Positions 30,103 through 38,233 of a DNA stretch of 64,000 bases are shown here, piece by piece; the first letter of the stretch is position 1, and every line of letters starts with the position of its first letter. The position numbers were made by a program, and so were the translations under genes. Below the pieces are notes generated by a model. That model made no database searches and had not been told where the DNA came from. It saw only the letters and a program-made list of their open reading frames with translations. Location: the NCBI RefSeq assembly GCF_023197165.1, contig NZ_JALPRD010000003.1, positions 124,001 through 188,000 of the forward strand. The letters are read 5' to 3'. Source of the stretch: Sphingopyxis sp. MSC1_008 (lineage in GTDB: Bacteria > Pseudomonadota > Alphaproteobacteria > Sphingomonadales > Sphingomonadaceae).

Positions 30103-31037
30103 AGCTTCATTCCGGGCGTCCACCCGCTTTCCGCCAGAAACGCCGCCGGATCATCCATATCGATGATCTCACGGATCGCCTTCGCCTTGTCGGATGCGCG
30201 TTGATAATGCGCCTTGGCGACGCGGTAGCCGACCCAATAGCCAAGGTCGCCGGGCCAGTCTTCGCTGCCGAGTTGATTATATAGCCAGCGCGACCCGATC
30301 GCCTTGCCGTCCTTTTCGGCAAGAAAGGCCGACTCCAGCTCCTTTTCGCGTCCCTTCGCCCAGCGGTGCAAATGCGTATAGGCGGCCGAGCCGGACATCT
30401 GCTCGGCGATAAATTCGGCGGCTCCCTCGATGAGGGCGGCGCGCAGAACCGTCTCGTCGCGATCCTCGACCTGCGCCAGCGGCTGTTGCGCGTGGACATA
30501 TTCGTGCGCGATGACATGAACGAAGCGATCCTCGTCATCGGCTTCCATAAATTTCGCCGCGCACAGGGCTTCGAGCGAGACGTAAAGCCCTTTGCCGTTG
30601 GCGGCCGCGACGGGCGCGCCGCGACTTAGCGCAATCGTTATCGGCGGAAATATCGCTGCTGAATAAAGTGCGGCAAGTCGATCGGTGGCCGAGACCAAAC
30701 GACCACGAACATTGCCGAGCTTTTGCGCGCAGCCACGCGCTTCGCGATAAAGGTGGGGCTTGTCGCGAAGCGCTTTGGCCACGCGTTCGGGTGTGATGCG
30801 ACGCATCACCATGAATTCGCGCAAGCCCGGTGACGCATCCGCCAGATAGCGGGCAGCGAGGCCATCGGGCTGTGCGGCGATGTCGGGATCATCGTATAGC
30901 GCATAGAAGCGATCGACATCCGAGGTCACGATGTCGACGCGGGCTTTGGTTTCTGTGGGGGCCTGTGCCGACGTGCGGCTTGTCGCGCCCGCGATGAGCG
31001 CAATCGCCAAAGCGGCAAGAGGAATAGCGCGGCGCAT
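30099..31037 (-). CDS. DUF2268-like exported zinc protease
   Basis: The 312-residue protein has a signal peptide ending SAQA near residue 26. A zincin motif HEYVH lies at 178-182, followed about 25 residues later by EGAAEFIAE, consistent with the glutamate ligand of gluzincins. The pattern fits DUF2268-type predicted Zn-dependent proteases. It overlaps the upstream DUF885 gene by one base (TGATG), so the two metallopeptidase-like proteins are made together in the envelope. Confidence 0.82.
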   Translation of the reverse strand: MRRAIPLAALAIALIAGATSRTSAQAPTETKARVDIVTSDVDRFYALYDDPDIAAQPDGLAARYLADASPGLREFMVMRRITPERVAKALRDKPHLYREARGCAQKLGNVRGRLVSATDRLAALYSAAIFPPITIALSRGAPVAAANGKGLYVSLEALCAAKFMEADDEDRFVHVIAHEYVHAQQPLAQVEDRDETVLRAALIEGAAEFIAEQMSGSAAYTHLHRWAKGREKELESAFLAEKDGKAIGSRWLYNQLGSEDWPGDLGYWVGYRVAKAHYQRASDKAKAIREIIDMDDPAAFLAESGWTPGMKL

Positions 31038-32881
31038 CAGGCTTTCTTCTCCGCCACATAGGCATCGACATTTTGCGCGAGCACGTCGAGCGGGACGTTG
31101 CCGCCCTTGACGACGACATCGTCGAAATCGCGGAGGTCATATTTCGGCCCGAGCGCCTTTTGCGCCAGCCCGCGCTGCCGCACGATCTCACTATGCCCGA
31201 CCTTGTAGCCGCACGCCTGACCCGCCCAACTGCAATAGCGGTCGACTTCGCTCGATACCTCGAGCGGGTTCGAGCCATTTTCCTTGACGAAGAAATCGAC
31301 GCCTTGCTCACGCGTCCAGCGTTTGGCGTGGAGGCCGGTGTCGACGACGAGGCGGCACGCGCGGAACGCCAGCGACTGGAGATAGCCCAAACGCCCGACC
31401 TCGAAATCGTCGTAGAGCCCAAGTTCGTCGGCAAGCTGCTCGGCGTACAAGGCCCACCCTTCGGAGTAAGCGTTGAACGCCAGCATCGTGCGAATGAGCG
31501 GCATCTGGTTCGCATATTCGCCCTGCCACACATGCCCCGGGATCGCCTCGTGCATCGTGAGGTCGGGAAGCGAATATTTGCTGTGCAACTCGGTCGTGCG
31601 CAGGTTGATCCAAAATTTGCCCGGAACGCTGCCGTCGATCGACCCCGCGCCGCCATAGGCCGCGGGCGCGCCGGGTTCCTCGGCAAGCGGCAGGCGCTTC
31701 ACCTCGACATTGCCCTTCACGAGCGTACGGAAGGCACGTGGCAACTCGGCGCGGATCTTGCCGAGCCAGGTCTGGATATAGGCGTGGATCTCGGCGCGGC
31801 CCGCGTCATTGTCGGGGAATTTGAAGCGCGGGTCCTTGGCGAGCGCGTTCATCCGGTCGCCGACTGAGCCCTGCGTATAGCCGAGTTTCTTGAGGATCGG
31901 GTCCATCCGGCCGTGGAGTTCGGCGAGTTCTTCGCGCCCCATCGCGTGGATTTCGTCGGGGGTCATGCGCGTGGTGGTCGAGGCGCGCAGCCCCCACGCA
32001 TACCATTCGTCGCCGCCTGGCCGCGCCCACATGCCCGCGTCCATCGTCGCCTTCGGCCGCTGCGCCTTCATCTCGGCGAGCTGGCGTTCGAGCGCCGCGG
32101 CGACGGGGCCCTGCACGATCTTCGCCGAGCGCGCGCTCCAGTCGCCCGCGATTTTCGCCGCGCCGGTGCGGCGGACGAGGCTTTCGACCATCGAGCCGCC
32201 CGCCTTCGCATCGGCAAGGCTCGCCTCCATCTGCTTCACCGCCTTGTCGATCAGGAAGGCGGGGGCGATCAGCCCCTGTCCGCCCGCGGCCTTCAGCCGT
32301 TCGGTCTCGCCGTCGAGCGCGCCGGGGAAAGCGTTCAGTCGCGAGAGATAGGCTTCGGCATCGGCCGAGGTCTTCACCGGATGGTCGCTGTCGAGGAATT
32401 TGGGCACGTCGAGATAGGCGCCGACATTCTGGATCACGACATAGGGCGTGTTGCGCCAGCCGCCGACCGCGACATCGCCATAGGGCAGCGCAAAGCCGTC
32501 GAGCGCGACGCCATAGGCGCTTTCGACGACCGCAAGGCTGGTGCGCGTCTTGTGGTCGAGACCCGCCTTGTCGAACGCGCGGACGCGCGCGACGTCGGCT
32601 TTCAGCGTATCGGCTACGGCCTTTTGCCCCGCCGCCGAGCGGTCGCCGAGCTTGCCGCGTTCGGCGGCGCGCGCGCCGGTGTCGATGCCCAGCGAGGTCG
32701 CGCCCTCGGGCGACAGTGCGACCAGATTGTCGGCGATCGAGTCGAGCAGTTTCTGCGCGTCGCTCTTCGGCGCGGCCTGCAAGGCTGCGGCCGGACCGGC
32801 GAGAGCCAGCCCCGCGGTGCTAGCACCGAGCGTGGCGAGCGTCTGGCGGCGGCTGACGGGGGTGGAAAGCGGATTGGACAC
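31037..32881 (-). CDS. DUF885-family exported metallopeptidase-like protein
   Basis: The 614-residue protein starts with GTG at 32881, preceded by GGGAG. The N-terminus carries a twin-arginine signal-like segment (SRRQTLATLG) before a hydrophobic stretch, suggesting Tat export. The core has the DUF885 signature HEAIPGH near residue 443 and SEGWALYAEQL about 35 residues later, which supply the expected metal ligands. Peptide or amide hydrolysis in the periplasm is likely; the substrate is unknown. The frame to 32926 adds a leader without a ribosome site. Confidence 0.88.
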   Translation of the reverse strand: MSNPLSTPVSRRQTLATLGASTAGLALAGPAAALQAAPKSDAQKLLDSIADNLVALSPEGATSLGIDTGARAAERGKLGDRSAAGQKAVADTLKADVARVRAFDKAGLDHKTRTSLAVVESAYGVALDGFALPYGDVAVGGWRNTPYVVIQNVGAYLDVPKFLDSDHPVKTSADAEAYLSRLNAFPGALDGETERLKAAGGQGLIAPAFLIDKAVKQMEASLADAKAGGSMVESLVRRTGAAKIAGDWSARSAKIVQGPVAAALERQLAEMKAQRPKATMDAGMWARPGGDEWYAWGLRASTTTRMTPDEIHAMGREELAELHGRMDPILKKLGYTQGSVGDRMNALAKDPRFKFPDNDAGRAEIHAYIQTWLGKIRAELPRAFRTLVKGNVEVKRLPLAEEPGAPAAYGGAGSIDGSVPGKFWINLRTTELHSKYSLPDLTMHEAIPGHVWQGEYANQMPLIRTMLAFNAYSEGWALYAEQLADELGLYDDFEVGRLGYLQSLAFRACRLVVDTGLHAKRWTREQGVDFFVKENGSNPLEVSSEVDRYCSWAGQACGYKVGHSEIVRQRGLAQKALGPKYDLRDFDDVVVKGGNVPLDVLAQNVDAYVAEKKA

Positions 32882-32945
32882 GGACGGCTCCCTGCGACTT
32901 GTTTCTTGTGAAACCTGTCTAGGCACGCGGGCGCGCCGGTCAACG

Positions 32946-32981
32946 AAAAGGGGCCGGGAAAGCCTCCGCCTTCCCGACCCC
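32946..32981 (-). terminator. Rho-independent terminator of the DUF3597 gene
   Basis: On the minus strand a 14-bp stem with two G-T pairs and a GGAG loop (32950-32981) is followed by TTTT (32946-32949). It lies 22 bases after the DUF3597 stop. Confidence 0.85.
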
Positions 32982-33003
32982 TGTCGAAAATTTCGGCCGT
33001 CTA

Positions 33004-33402
33004 TCAGTCGGTAAGATCGGCGGGCACCTTGCCCCCGTTCGCCGCGAGTTCGCGCATCACCGCCTTGTGCAGCCAGATATTCATTTCGGCGCTGCCGTCG
33101 AGTTCGCCCGTGTAGCCAAGCTCCTGCGCCAGCTCCTTGCGGTTGGCGAGGCTCGAATCGATCCCGAGCAGCTTCATCAGGTCGACGATCGACGTGCGCC
33201 AGTTGAGGTCCTGCCCGGCATTGGCGGCCTCGGCAGTGAGGATTGCATCGACATCGACCGGCGCGGCGGCCGCTGTGGCCATGGCTTGTGTCGCGGCGTC
33301 GAGCGCGGTGCCGACGGGGTTGGGGGCGGCCGGGGCGGCTGGCTCTGCGGCGACGGCCTTCTTGCCGAAGATGGCGTCCTTGATCTTGCCGAAAATGCTC
33401 AT
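33004..33402 (-). CDS. DUF3597-domain protein
   Basis: The 132-residue protein begins MSIFGKIKDAIFGKK. An Ala/Pro-rich linker (about 16-50) is followed by a conserved helical domain with DLNWRTSIVDLMKLLGIDSS and SAEMNIWLHKAVM. This matches the DUF3597 family, sometimes linked to peptidoglycan-binding LysM proteins; its role is not established. No signal peptide is seen. It ends at a strong terminator. Confidence 0.88.
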   Translation of the reverse strand: MSIFGKIKDAIFGKKAVAAEPAAPAAPNPVGTALDAATQAMATAAAAPVDVDAILTAEAANAGQDLNWRTSIVDLMKLLGIDSSLANRKELAQELGYTGELDGSAEMNIWLHKAVMRELAANGGKVPADLTD

Positions 33403-33581
33403 CGATTTGCTCCCACTAAAAAAGCGGCCCGACCCGGAAGGGGCGAGTCGAACAACCGCAGGCTAGGACTATGCATTTGAGAATGACAGTCAAAAGACCG
33501 ACTCGTCCTTCGCCCGCGCGCTGTTATACTCATTCCAATCGGCGCGGTGTCCGATCCGCGCCGAAGCGGGAGTATGACGAT

Positions 33582-34172
33582 ATGAATCTCACCGACATTC
33601 TGGCGCAGGCCGGCGGCATCGAATCGATGGCGAACCAGCTGGGCATTCCACCCGCGATGGCGAAACAGGGCGCCGACGCGCTGCTTCCCGCAATTCTTGG
33701 CGGCTTCAAGAAACAGGCGCAATCGGGCGGCGGGGTCGAAGGGCTCGGCGGACTGCTCGGTCAGCTCGGCGGTGGCGGGCTGCTCGACTCGGTACTCGGG
33801 CCGCAGGCGACGCCGGTTCAGCAGGGCAATGACGTGCTCGGCCAGATTTTCGGGTCGAAGGATGTCAGCCGCACCGTCGCGGGGCAGGCCGCGGCGCAGA
33901 CCGGGATCGACTCGGGAATTCTCAAGCAGATGCTGCCGATCCTCGCGATGATGGCTGCGGGCTATATGGCGAAGCAGGGCGGTCAGGGCGGTGAAAGCGG
34001 CGGGCTCGGCGGCATCCTCGGAAATGTGCTCGGCGGCGCGATGGGCGGCGGCGCTGCGCCGTCGGCCGGCGGTTTGGGCGGGCTAGGCGGTCTCGGCAAG
34101 ATGCTCGACATGGACGGCGACGGCAATCCGCTGGACGACATCATGGGCATGGTCAACAAGATGCGTGGGTAA
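33582..34172 (+). CDS. DUF937-family glycine-rich protein
   Basis: The 196-residue protein starts MNLTDILAQAGGIESMA and contains DALLPAILGGFKKQAQ and GILKQMLPILAMMAAG, the features of the DUF937 family. Gly-rich spacers (GGLGGLLGQLGGGG, GGLGGLGGLG) separate helical units. The C-terminus DMDGDGNPLDDI resembles an EF-hand calcium loop and might bind Ca2+. The start at 33582 has GGGAG about 9 bases upstream. The function is unknown. Confidence 0.85.
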   Translation: MNLTDILAQAGGIESMANQLGIPPAMAKQGADALLPAILGGFKKQAQSGGGVEGLGGLLGQLGGGGLLDSVLGPQATPVQQGNDVLGQIFGSKDVSRTVAGQAAAQTGIDSGILKQMLPILAMMAAGYMAKQGGQGGESGGLGGILGNVLGGAMGGGAAPSAGGLGGLGGLGKMLDMDGDGNPLDDIMGMVNKMRG

Positions 34173-34180
34173 GGGCAGGC

Positions 34181-34258
34181 CGTCGCCCCCGCGAAGGCGG
34201 GGGCCGCAGGCAACCTTGCGCTATGCCGATAGCGGCCCCCGCCTTCGCGGGGGCGACG
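34181..34258. repeat. Paired-hairpin intergenic repeat (CGTCGCCCC type)
   Basis: CCCCCGC-GAAG-GCGGGGG and CCCCCGC-CTTC-GCGGGGG hairpins lie around a core that is the near reverse complement of the core at 21433-21511. It separates the convergent DUF937 and GNAT genes. Confidence 0.88.
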
Positions 34259-34265
34259 CTAATTT

Positions 34266-34862
34266 TCACGCCGCGATCAGGCGCAATTCCTCACGGAAAT
34301 CCTCGTCCACCCCGATGCGGCTTCGCATCGGGGTGACGGTGCCGTCCGATGTGGCGTCGCCTTCCTCGAACAGCGCGCACGCCGCTTCGCCGCCACGCGC
34401 GAGGCTATAGCGTTGCGCGACCTTGCCGGTCGGCTTGAACCCGAGCTTGCGCAGCACCGCACCCGACGCCGGATTGTCGAGGAAGTGGCCCGCCGACAGC
34501 TTCGGCAGGTTCATCGCGCGCGCGATATGGAGCAGCTGGCGCCCAGCCTCGGTCGCAAAGCCAAGACCCCAATAGGGGCGCGCGATCCAGTAACCCATTT
34601 CGAGCGGACCCTCGGGGCTCGGCGCTATGCCGCAGCCGCCGACGAGGCGCGGCGCGCCGCCGGTGCGCGCGAAGATCAGGAAGCGCGGCTGGTCGGGATC
34701 GATCGGCTGGCTCAAAAATGCCTGTGCCTGCTCTTCGCCATAGGGCCAAGGGGCGCGAGCGAGATTGCGGACCACCGCTTCCTCGCCGATCGCTTGGGCG
34801 AGCGCGGGGGCGTCTTCCAGCCAGCCGGGCCGCAGCAACAGTCTTTCGGTACGCGCGAACAT
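34266..34862 (-). CDS. GNAT-family N-acetyltransferase
   Basis: The 198-residue acetyltransferase has the RimJ-like start TERLLLRPG, then GYWIARPYWGLGFATEAG with the acetyl-CoA-binding loop region, and HFLDNPASGAVLRKLGFKPTG near the end. It transfers acetyl from acetyl-CoA to an amine, perhaps a protein N-terminus; the target is unknown. ATG 34862 gives the typical family start. The longer frame to 34955 has no better ribosome site. Confidence 0.88.
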   Translation of the reverse strand: MFARTERLLLRPGWLEDAPALAQAIGEEAVVRNLARAPWPYGEEQAQAFLSQPIDPDQPRFLIFARTGGAPRLVGGCGIAPSPEGPLEMGYWIARPYWGLGFATEAGRQLLHIARAMNLPKLSAGHFLDNPASGAVLRKLGFKPTGKVAQRYSLARGGEAACALFEEGDATSDGTVTPMRSRIGVDEDFREELRLIAA

Positions 34863-34989
34863 CTTTTCTAACTCCCAATGCCTGTCGCCTTGGCGCCAGA
34901 TGGTGACGCTTTGACGACATTCGATATGGAGGGAGATGGATGGCCCCATTTTCACGCCAGATTGTCACAAGTGACGGATTTCAGGCAAG

Positions 34990-35021
34990 AAAAAAGGGAG
35001 GTCGGGGGTGACCCGTCTCCC
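34990..35021 (-). terminator. Rho-independent terminator downstream of rpmA
   Basis: On the minus strand a GGGAG...CTCCC stem with inner GGG/CCC pairing is followed by six T residues. It lies about 80 bases beyond the rpmA stop and would end the rplU-rpmA transcript. Confidence 0.8.
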
Positions 35022-35101
35022 TCTTTTCGAACTTTGTTCCCGCTGGTGCGGAAAGGACCGTTCCGGGTCATCCCTTGGTGGACGACCCTGGAAGATCGTC
35101 C

Positions 35102-35371
35102 TTATTCGGCGGCTTCCGCCATGGCGTCGACCGACACATATTTGCGGCCAAGCTTGCCATCGTGGAATCGGACCTGGCCGTCGGCGGTTGCGAACAGCGT
35201 GTGGTCCTTGCCAATGCCAACGTTGACACCCGGGTAAACCTTGGTGCCGCGCTGACGCACGATAATGTTGCCGCCGATCACTTCCTGACCGCCGAACTTC
35301 TTCACGCCAAGGCGGCGGCCGGCTGAGTCGCGACCGTTGCGCGAAGAACCGCCTGCTTTCTTATGTGCCAT
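35102..35371 (-). CDS. rpmA: 50S ribosomal protein L27
   Basis: The 89-residue protein begins [16 protein letters not shown], the conserved L27 N-terminus that reaches the peptidyl-transferase centre, and contains [22 protein letters not shown]. It follows rplU with a gap of about 50 bases, the usual bacterial order, and ends before a strong terminator. Confidence 0.98.
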   Translation of the reverse strand: MAHKKAGGSSRNGRDSAGRRLGVKKFGGQEVIGGNIIVRQRGTKVYPGVNVGIGKDHTLFATADGQVRFHDGKLGRKYVSVDAMAEAAE

Positions 35372-35423
35372 GACTGATGCTCCTTAATTCGTTCGTTCGA
35401 GAGGCCGAGCCGCGTTGCCGCGC

Positions 35424-35927
35424 TCAGGCTTCCTTCTTGGGGGCTGCCTTCTTGGCAGCGGGCTTCTTTGCGGGCGCTTCGGCGGCGGCTTCGGTCTTCG
35501 GAGCAGCGGCCTTCTTGGGTGCGGCTTCCTTCTTCGGAGCTTCCTTGGCCGGTGCAGCCTTGGTTTCGGCAGCCGGAGCGGCCTCTTCCTTCTTGGGTGC
35601 AGCTTCCTTCTTAGGTGCGGCCTTCTTGGCATCGCCGACGGCGAGGATGCGCAGCAGCGTCAGCGACTGGCGGTGACCGTTGCGGCGGCGGTAGTTATGC
35701 CGGCGGCGCTTCTTGAAGACGATGACCTTTTCACCGCGCGTCTGGGCGATGATCTCGGCCGAAACGACGAGGCCGTCGGCGCTCTTCACTTCGCCGCCGT
35801 CACCGGCCAGCAGGATGTCGCCCAGCGACACGGTGTCGCCAGCTTCGCCGTCGATCTTTTCAACGGCGATCTTGTCTCCAGCGGCGACGCGATACTGCTT
35901 GCCGCCCGTGCGCACGATTGCGAACAT
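35424..35927 (-). CDS. rplU: 50S ribosomal protein L21 with long Ala/Lys/Pro tail
   Basis: Residues 1-100 are ordinary L21 ([34 protein letters not shown]). A low-complexity tail of about 67 residues follows, built from [12 protein letters not shown]-like repeats. Most bacterial L21 proteins end near residue 103, so the tail is an addition and resembles histone H1-like basic tails. Its composition suggests RNA contact or flexible packing on the ribosome surface; this is inference. A TTGACA box lies about 115 bases upstream. Confidence 0.97.
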   Translation of the reverse strand: MFAIVRTGGKQYRVAAGDKIAVEKIDGEAGDTVSLGDILLAGDGGEVKSADGLVVSAEIIAQTRGEKVIVFKKRRRHNYRRRNGHRQSLTLLRILAVGDAKKAAPKKEAAPKKEEAAPAAETKAAPAKEAPKKEAAPKKAAAPKTEAAAEAPAKKPAAKKAAPKKEA

Positions 35928-36016
35928 GGTCTTCCATCCAATCAGAAACTAAAACACCCACGCTGCCAGTCACCCGCCAAAGCAGGCGATTTTTCCGGCA
36001 TGCGGGAAAGTCAGCG

Positions 36017-36045
36017 CCACTAGCGAGCCAAGCCGTCGCTGTCAA
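36017..36045 (-). promoter_or_regulatory. Candidate sigma-70 promoter of rplU-rpmA
   Basis: On the minus strand a perfect TTGACA (36040-36045) is followed after 17 bases by TAGTGG (36017-36022). The -10 box is weak, but spacing and position fit the ribosomal operon. Confidence 0.5.
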
Positions 36046-36155
36046 CCGCCAAATCCCGTGCTTTTCATCCAAAAGCGCGGGGCTGCACCGATTATCGCGC
36101 GCGCCGCCGATTCGGCACTTGCTGCGCCGCCGGTGCGCCCATATCAGGGGCGACG

Positions 36156-36665
36156 ATGATGCGCGCCTTTCTTTTTGCCCCGCTGTTCCTGTCGCTGCCC
36201 GCCTGTGCTGCGACGCAGGCGAGCGACGGCCCCTCGCTGGCGAAGCGCGCGGTCGAGGGGCGATTCGATGTCGCGCCCCCCGCGGTGGTCGTCGCGCCCC
36301 CGGGGCCGCTGCCCACCGACCTTGCCGGACGGCTTCAGCGCTGGGAAGCCGATGGTGCCGCGGGCCAGCAGGCGTTCGCCGCCGAACGCGCTGCGTCGGC
36401 GTCGGCGGTTTCGGCGGCCGCGGGCGCGCCCGTCGGCAGCGAACGCTGGGTGGTCGCGCAGCAGGCGATCTCGCGCCTCACCGCGGCACGCGCGCCGCTC
36501 ACCGCGGCGCTCGCCGATATCGATCGTCTCTATCTTGAACGCAGCGTCGACGAGCAGATCGACGGGCTTCCCGACATCTATGCGCTGCGCGACCGGCTCG
36601 CCGATCTCGCCTCGACGCAGGATGCGGTGCTGGAAGCGTTGAACGCGCAGTTGCCGGGGCAATAG
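36156..36665 (+). CDS. Small putative lipoprotein of unknown function
   Basis: The 169-residue protein has a short signal sequence with lipobox LPAC near residue 17. A proline/valine-rich stretch (VAPPAVVVAPPGPLPTD) follows, then an alanine-rich helical domain with SERWVVAQQAISRLTAARAP. I do not recognise the family. The helical part looks coiled-coil-like. Two adjacent ATGs (36156, 36159) can start it. It is flanked by the divergent rplU gene and a repeat. Confidence 0.7.
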   Translation: MMRAFLFAPLFLSLPACAATQASDGPSLAKRAVEGRFDVAPPAVVVAPPGPLPTDLAGRLQRWEADGAAGQQAFAAERAASASAVSAAAGAPVGSERWVVAQQAISRLTAARAPLTAALADIDRLYLERSVDEQIDGLPDIYALRDRLADLASTQDAVLEALNAQLPGQ

Positions 36666-36671
36666 GAGCTT

Positions 36672-36749
36672 CGTCGCCCCCGCGAAGGCGGGGGCCGCTA
36701 TCGGCCTTAAGCTACTTCTCCAGCGGCCCCCGCCTTCGCGGGGACGACG
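36672..36749. repeat. Paired-hairpin intergenic repeat (CGTCGCCCC type)
   Basis: The arms match 34181-34258, but the core CTATCGGCCTTAAGCTAC relates instead, in reverse complement, to the core of 56148-56225. One arm carries a GGGGACGACG variant. It separates the lipoprotein gene from pspF. Confidence 0.85.
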
Positions 36750-36750
36750 A

Positions 36751-37782
36751 TCATTGATTCAACCCATGCTTCTTCAGCGCGTGGCGGATCTGGTCGTAGC
36801 TCAATCCCAACGCCTCGGCCGCGACCTTTTGGTTGAAGCGGCAGCGCGCCATCGTGTCGGACAAGATCTGCTTTTCATACGCATCGACCGCCGCGCGCAA
36901 ATCGCTGACCGGGCCCGAGGGCGGAGCGGCGGGGGGGTGCGCGGCGTCGTTCGCCGGCGCCGGGGCGGATGCCTCGGGCCGTGCGGGGGCCTTGCGCGAC
37001 ACCGGCTGCCATGGGCTCGCGAACGGATCGAAGCTCAAGGCATCGACCGGCTTTTCGGGATCGGCCCAGCGATAGATGGCGCGCTCGATCACATTCCTGA
37101 GTTCGCGGACATTGCCCGGCCAGTCGTGCCCCTCCATCGCCGCGAGCGCGCGGGGTCCGAAGCCCGGCCACTCGTCCCAGCCGAGCACCGCTGCCATGCG
37201 CTGCCCGAAATATTCGGCGAGCACCTCGATATCGCCTTCGCGTGCGCGTAGCGGGGGCAGGGTGATGACCTCGAACGACAGCCGGTCGAGCAGGTCGGCC
37301 CTGAACCGATTATCCTCGGCGAGCGCGGGCAAATGTTCGTTCGTCGCCGCGACGATGCGCACGTCGACGCGGATCGGGCGCGACGATCCGACGCGCGTCA
37401 CCTCGCCATATTCGACCGCACGCAGCAGGCGTTCCTGCGCGCCCATCGACATCGTCGCGAGTTCGTCGAGGAACAAGGTGCCGCCGTCGGCTTCCTCGAA
37501 GCGCCCCGCGCGCGTGCGCGTCGCGCCGGTGAAGGCGCCCGCCTCGTGCCCGAAGAGTTCGGATTCGATCAGCGTCTCGGGCATCGCGGCGCAGTTCATG
37601 ATCACATAGGGGCGATCCCAGCGCGTCGACAGGCGGTGGAGGCGCTCGGCGATCAATTCCTTGCCGGTGCCGCGCTCGCCGATCACCAGCACCGGGCGGT
37701 CGAGCGAGGCGGCGAGGCTCGCGCGTTCGACCGCGTCCTGAAACGCCGCCGATTGGCCGATAAATTGGGTCTCGCGTTCCAT
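36751..37782 (-). CDS. pspF: PspF, sigma-54 activator of the phage shock operon
   Basis: The 343-residue bacterial enhancer-binding protein lacks a receiver domain. It has Walker A GERGTGKE at 35-42, the sigma-54 contact loop GAFTGA at 82-87 and Walker B GGTLFLDE near 100-107. A Pro/Ala-rich linker precedes a Fis-type DNA-binding helix pair near the end (NQKVAAEALGLSYDQIRHAL). As in E. coli, PspA probably inhibits it. It diverges from pspA, and its leader contains the two repeats likely to be its own binding sites. ATG 37782 is preferred over the TTG two codons upstream. Confidence 0.95.
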   Translation of the reverse strand: MERETQFIGQSAAFQDAVERASLAASLDRPVLVIGERGTGKELIAERLHRLSTRWDRPYVIMNCAAMPETLIESELFGHEAGAFTGATRTRAGRFEEADGGTLFLDELATMSMGAQERLLRAVEYGEVTRVGSSRPIRVDVRIVAATNEHLPALAEDNRFRADLLDRLSFEVITLPPLRAREGDIEVLAEYFGQRMAAVLGWDEWPGFGPRALAAMEGHDWPGNVRELRNVIERAIYRWADPEKPVDALSFDPFASPWQPVSRKAPARPEASAPAPANDAAHPPAAPPSGPVSDLRAAVDAYEKQILSDTMARCRFNQKVAAEALGLSYDQIRHALKKHGLNQ

Positions 37783-37790
37783 TCCCAATC

Positions 37791-37818
37791 ATTGGCAAAT
37801 TTTCCCGCTGATTGGCAA
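37791..37818. promoter_or_regulatory. Two ATTGGCAA repeats, likely PspF upstream activating sites
   Basis: ATTGGCAA occurs at 37791-37798 and again at 37811-37818, exactly 20 bases apart, which puts both on one DNA face. They lie 65-90 bases upstream of the sigma-54 promoter and just inside the pspF leader. Their sequence is not a known consensus; the role is inferred from place and spacing. Confidence 0.6.
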
Positions 37819-37882
37819 GTCAAATCGATTTCGAGTGCCGTTTCAGCGCGAAGTTCGGCGGTTTTCGGTGGGTGCGCGCAAT

Positions 37883-37898
37883 TGGCACGCCCTATGCA
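37883..37898 (+). promoter_or_regulatory. Sigma-54 promoter of the psp operon
   Basis: TGGCACGCCCTATGCA matches the -24/-12 pattern TGGCACG-N4-TTGC with GG and GC at the required spacing; one T of the -12 box is A. It reads towards the psp operon, about 60 bases before the first small gene. Confidence 0.85.
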
Positions 37899-37960
37899 TT
37901 GTTTTAGACGAACCGGCGCAGATCGTGCCGGTGCAGCGAAAACACAGGGAAGGTTGATCC

Positions 37961-38131
37961 ATGAAAACGATGTTTGCCCAGGCCGCCACTTTCGCGCTCA
38001 GCGCGGTGGGAGCGCTTGCCATCCTCGTCGGCGTGATCGACCAGCCCCAGGTTGCCGCCAGCGTCACCGGCACCCCCGCCGGCCCGCTGGTTGCCGCTGT
38101 TATGTCCCCGGCGGTCAGCGCTTTGGCCTGA
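37961..38131 (+). CDS. Small 56-residue protein at head of psp operon
   Basis: The ATG at 37961 is preceded by GGGAAGG at a good distance, and the frame closes at TGA 38129-38131. The protein has one hydrophobic segment (about 8-26, FALSAVGALAILVGV), then a Pro/Val/Ala-rich tail. It is the first gene after the sigma-54 promoter and lies upstream of pspA. I do not recognise it. It could be a small membrane sensor or a leader peptide. Confidence 0.7.
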   Translation: MKTMFAQAATFALSAVGALAILVGVIDQPQVAASVTGTPAGPLVAAVMSPAVSALA

Positions 38132-38233
38132 CCGGCACTGGTGCCGGGGCACTCTCCCCCCTTGCCCCGCCCCGGCACCAGCTTTTCTTCAAAAACAGAC
38201 AATGGTCTCAAGATTTTCGACAGGAGTTTCAAA

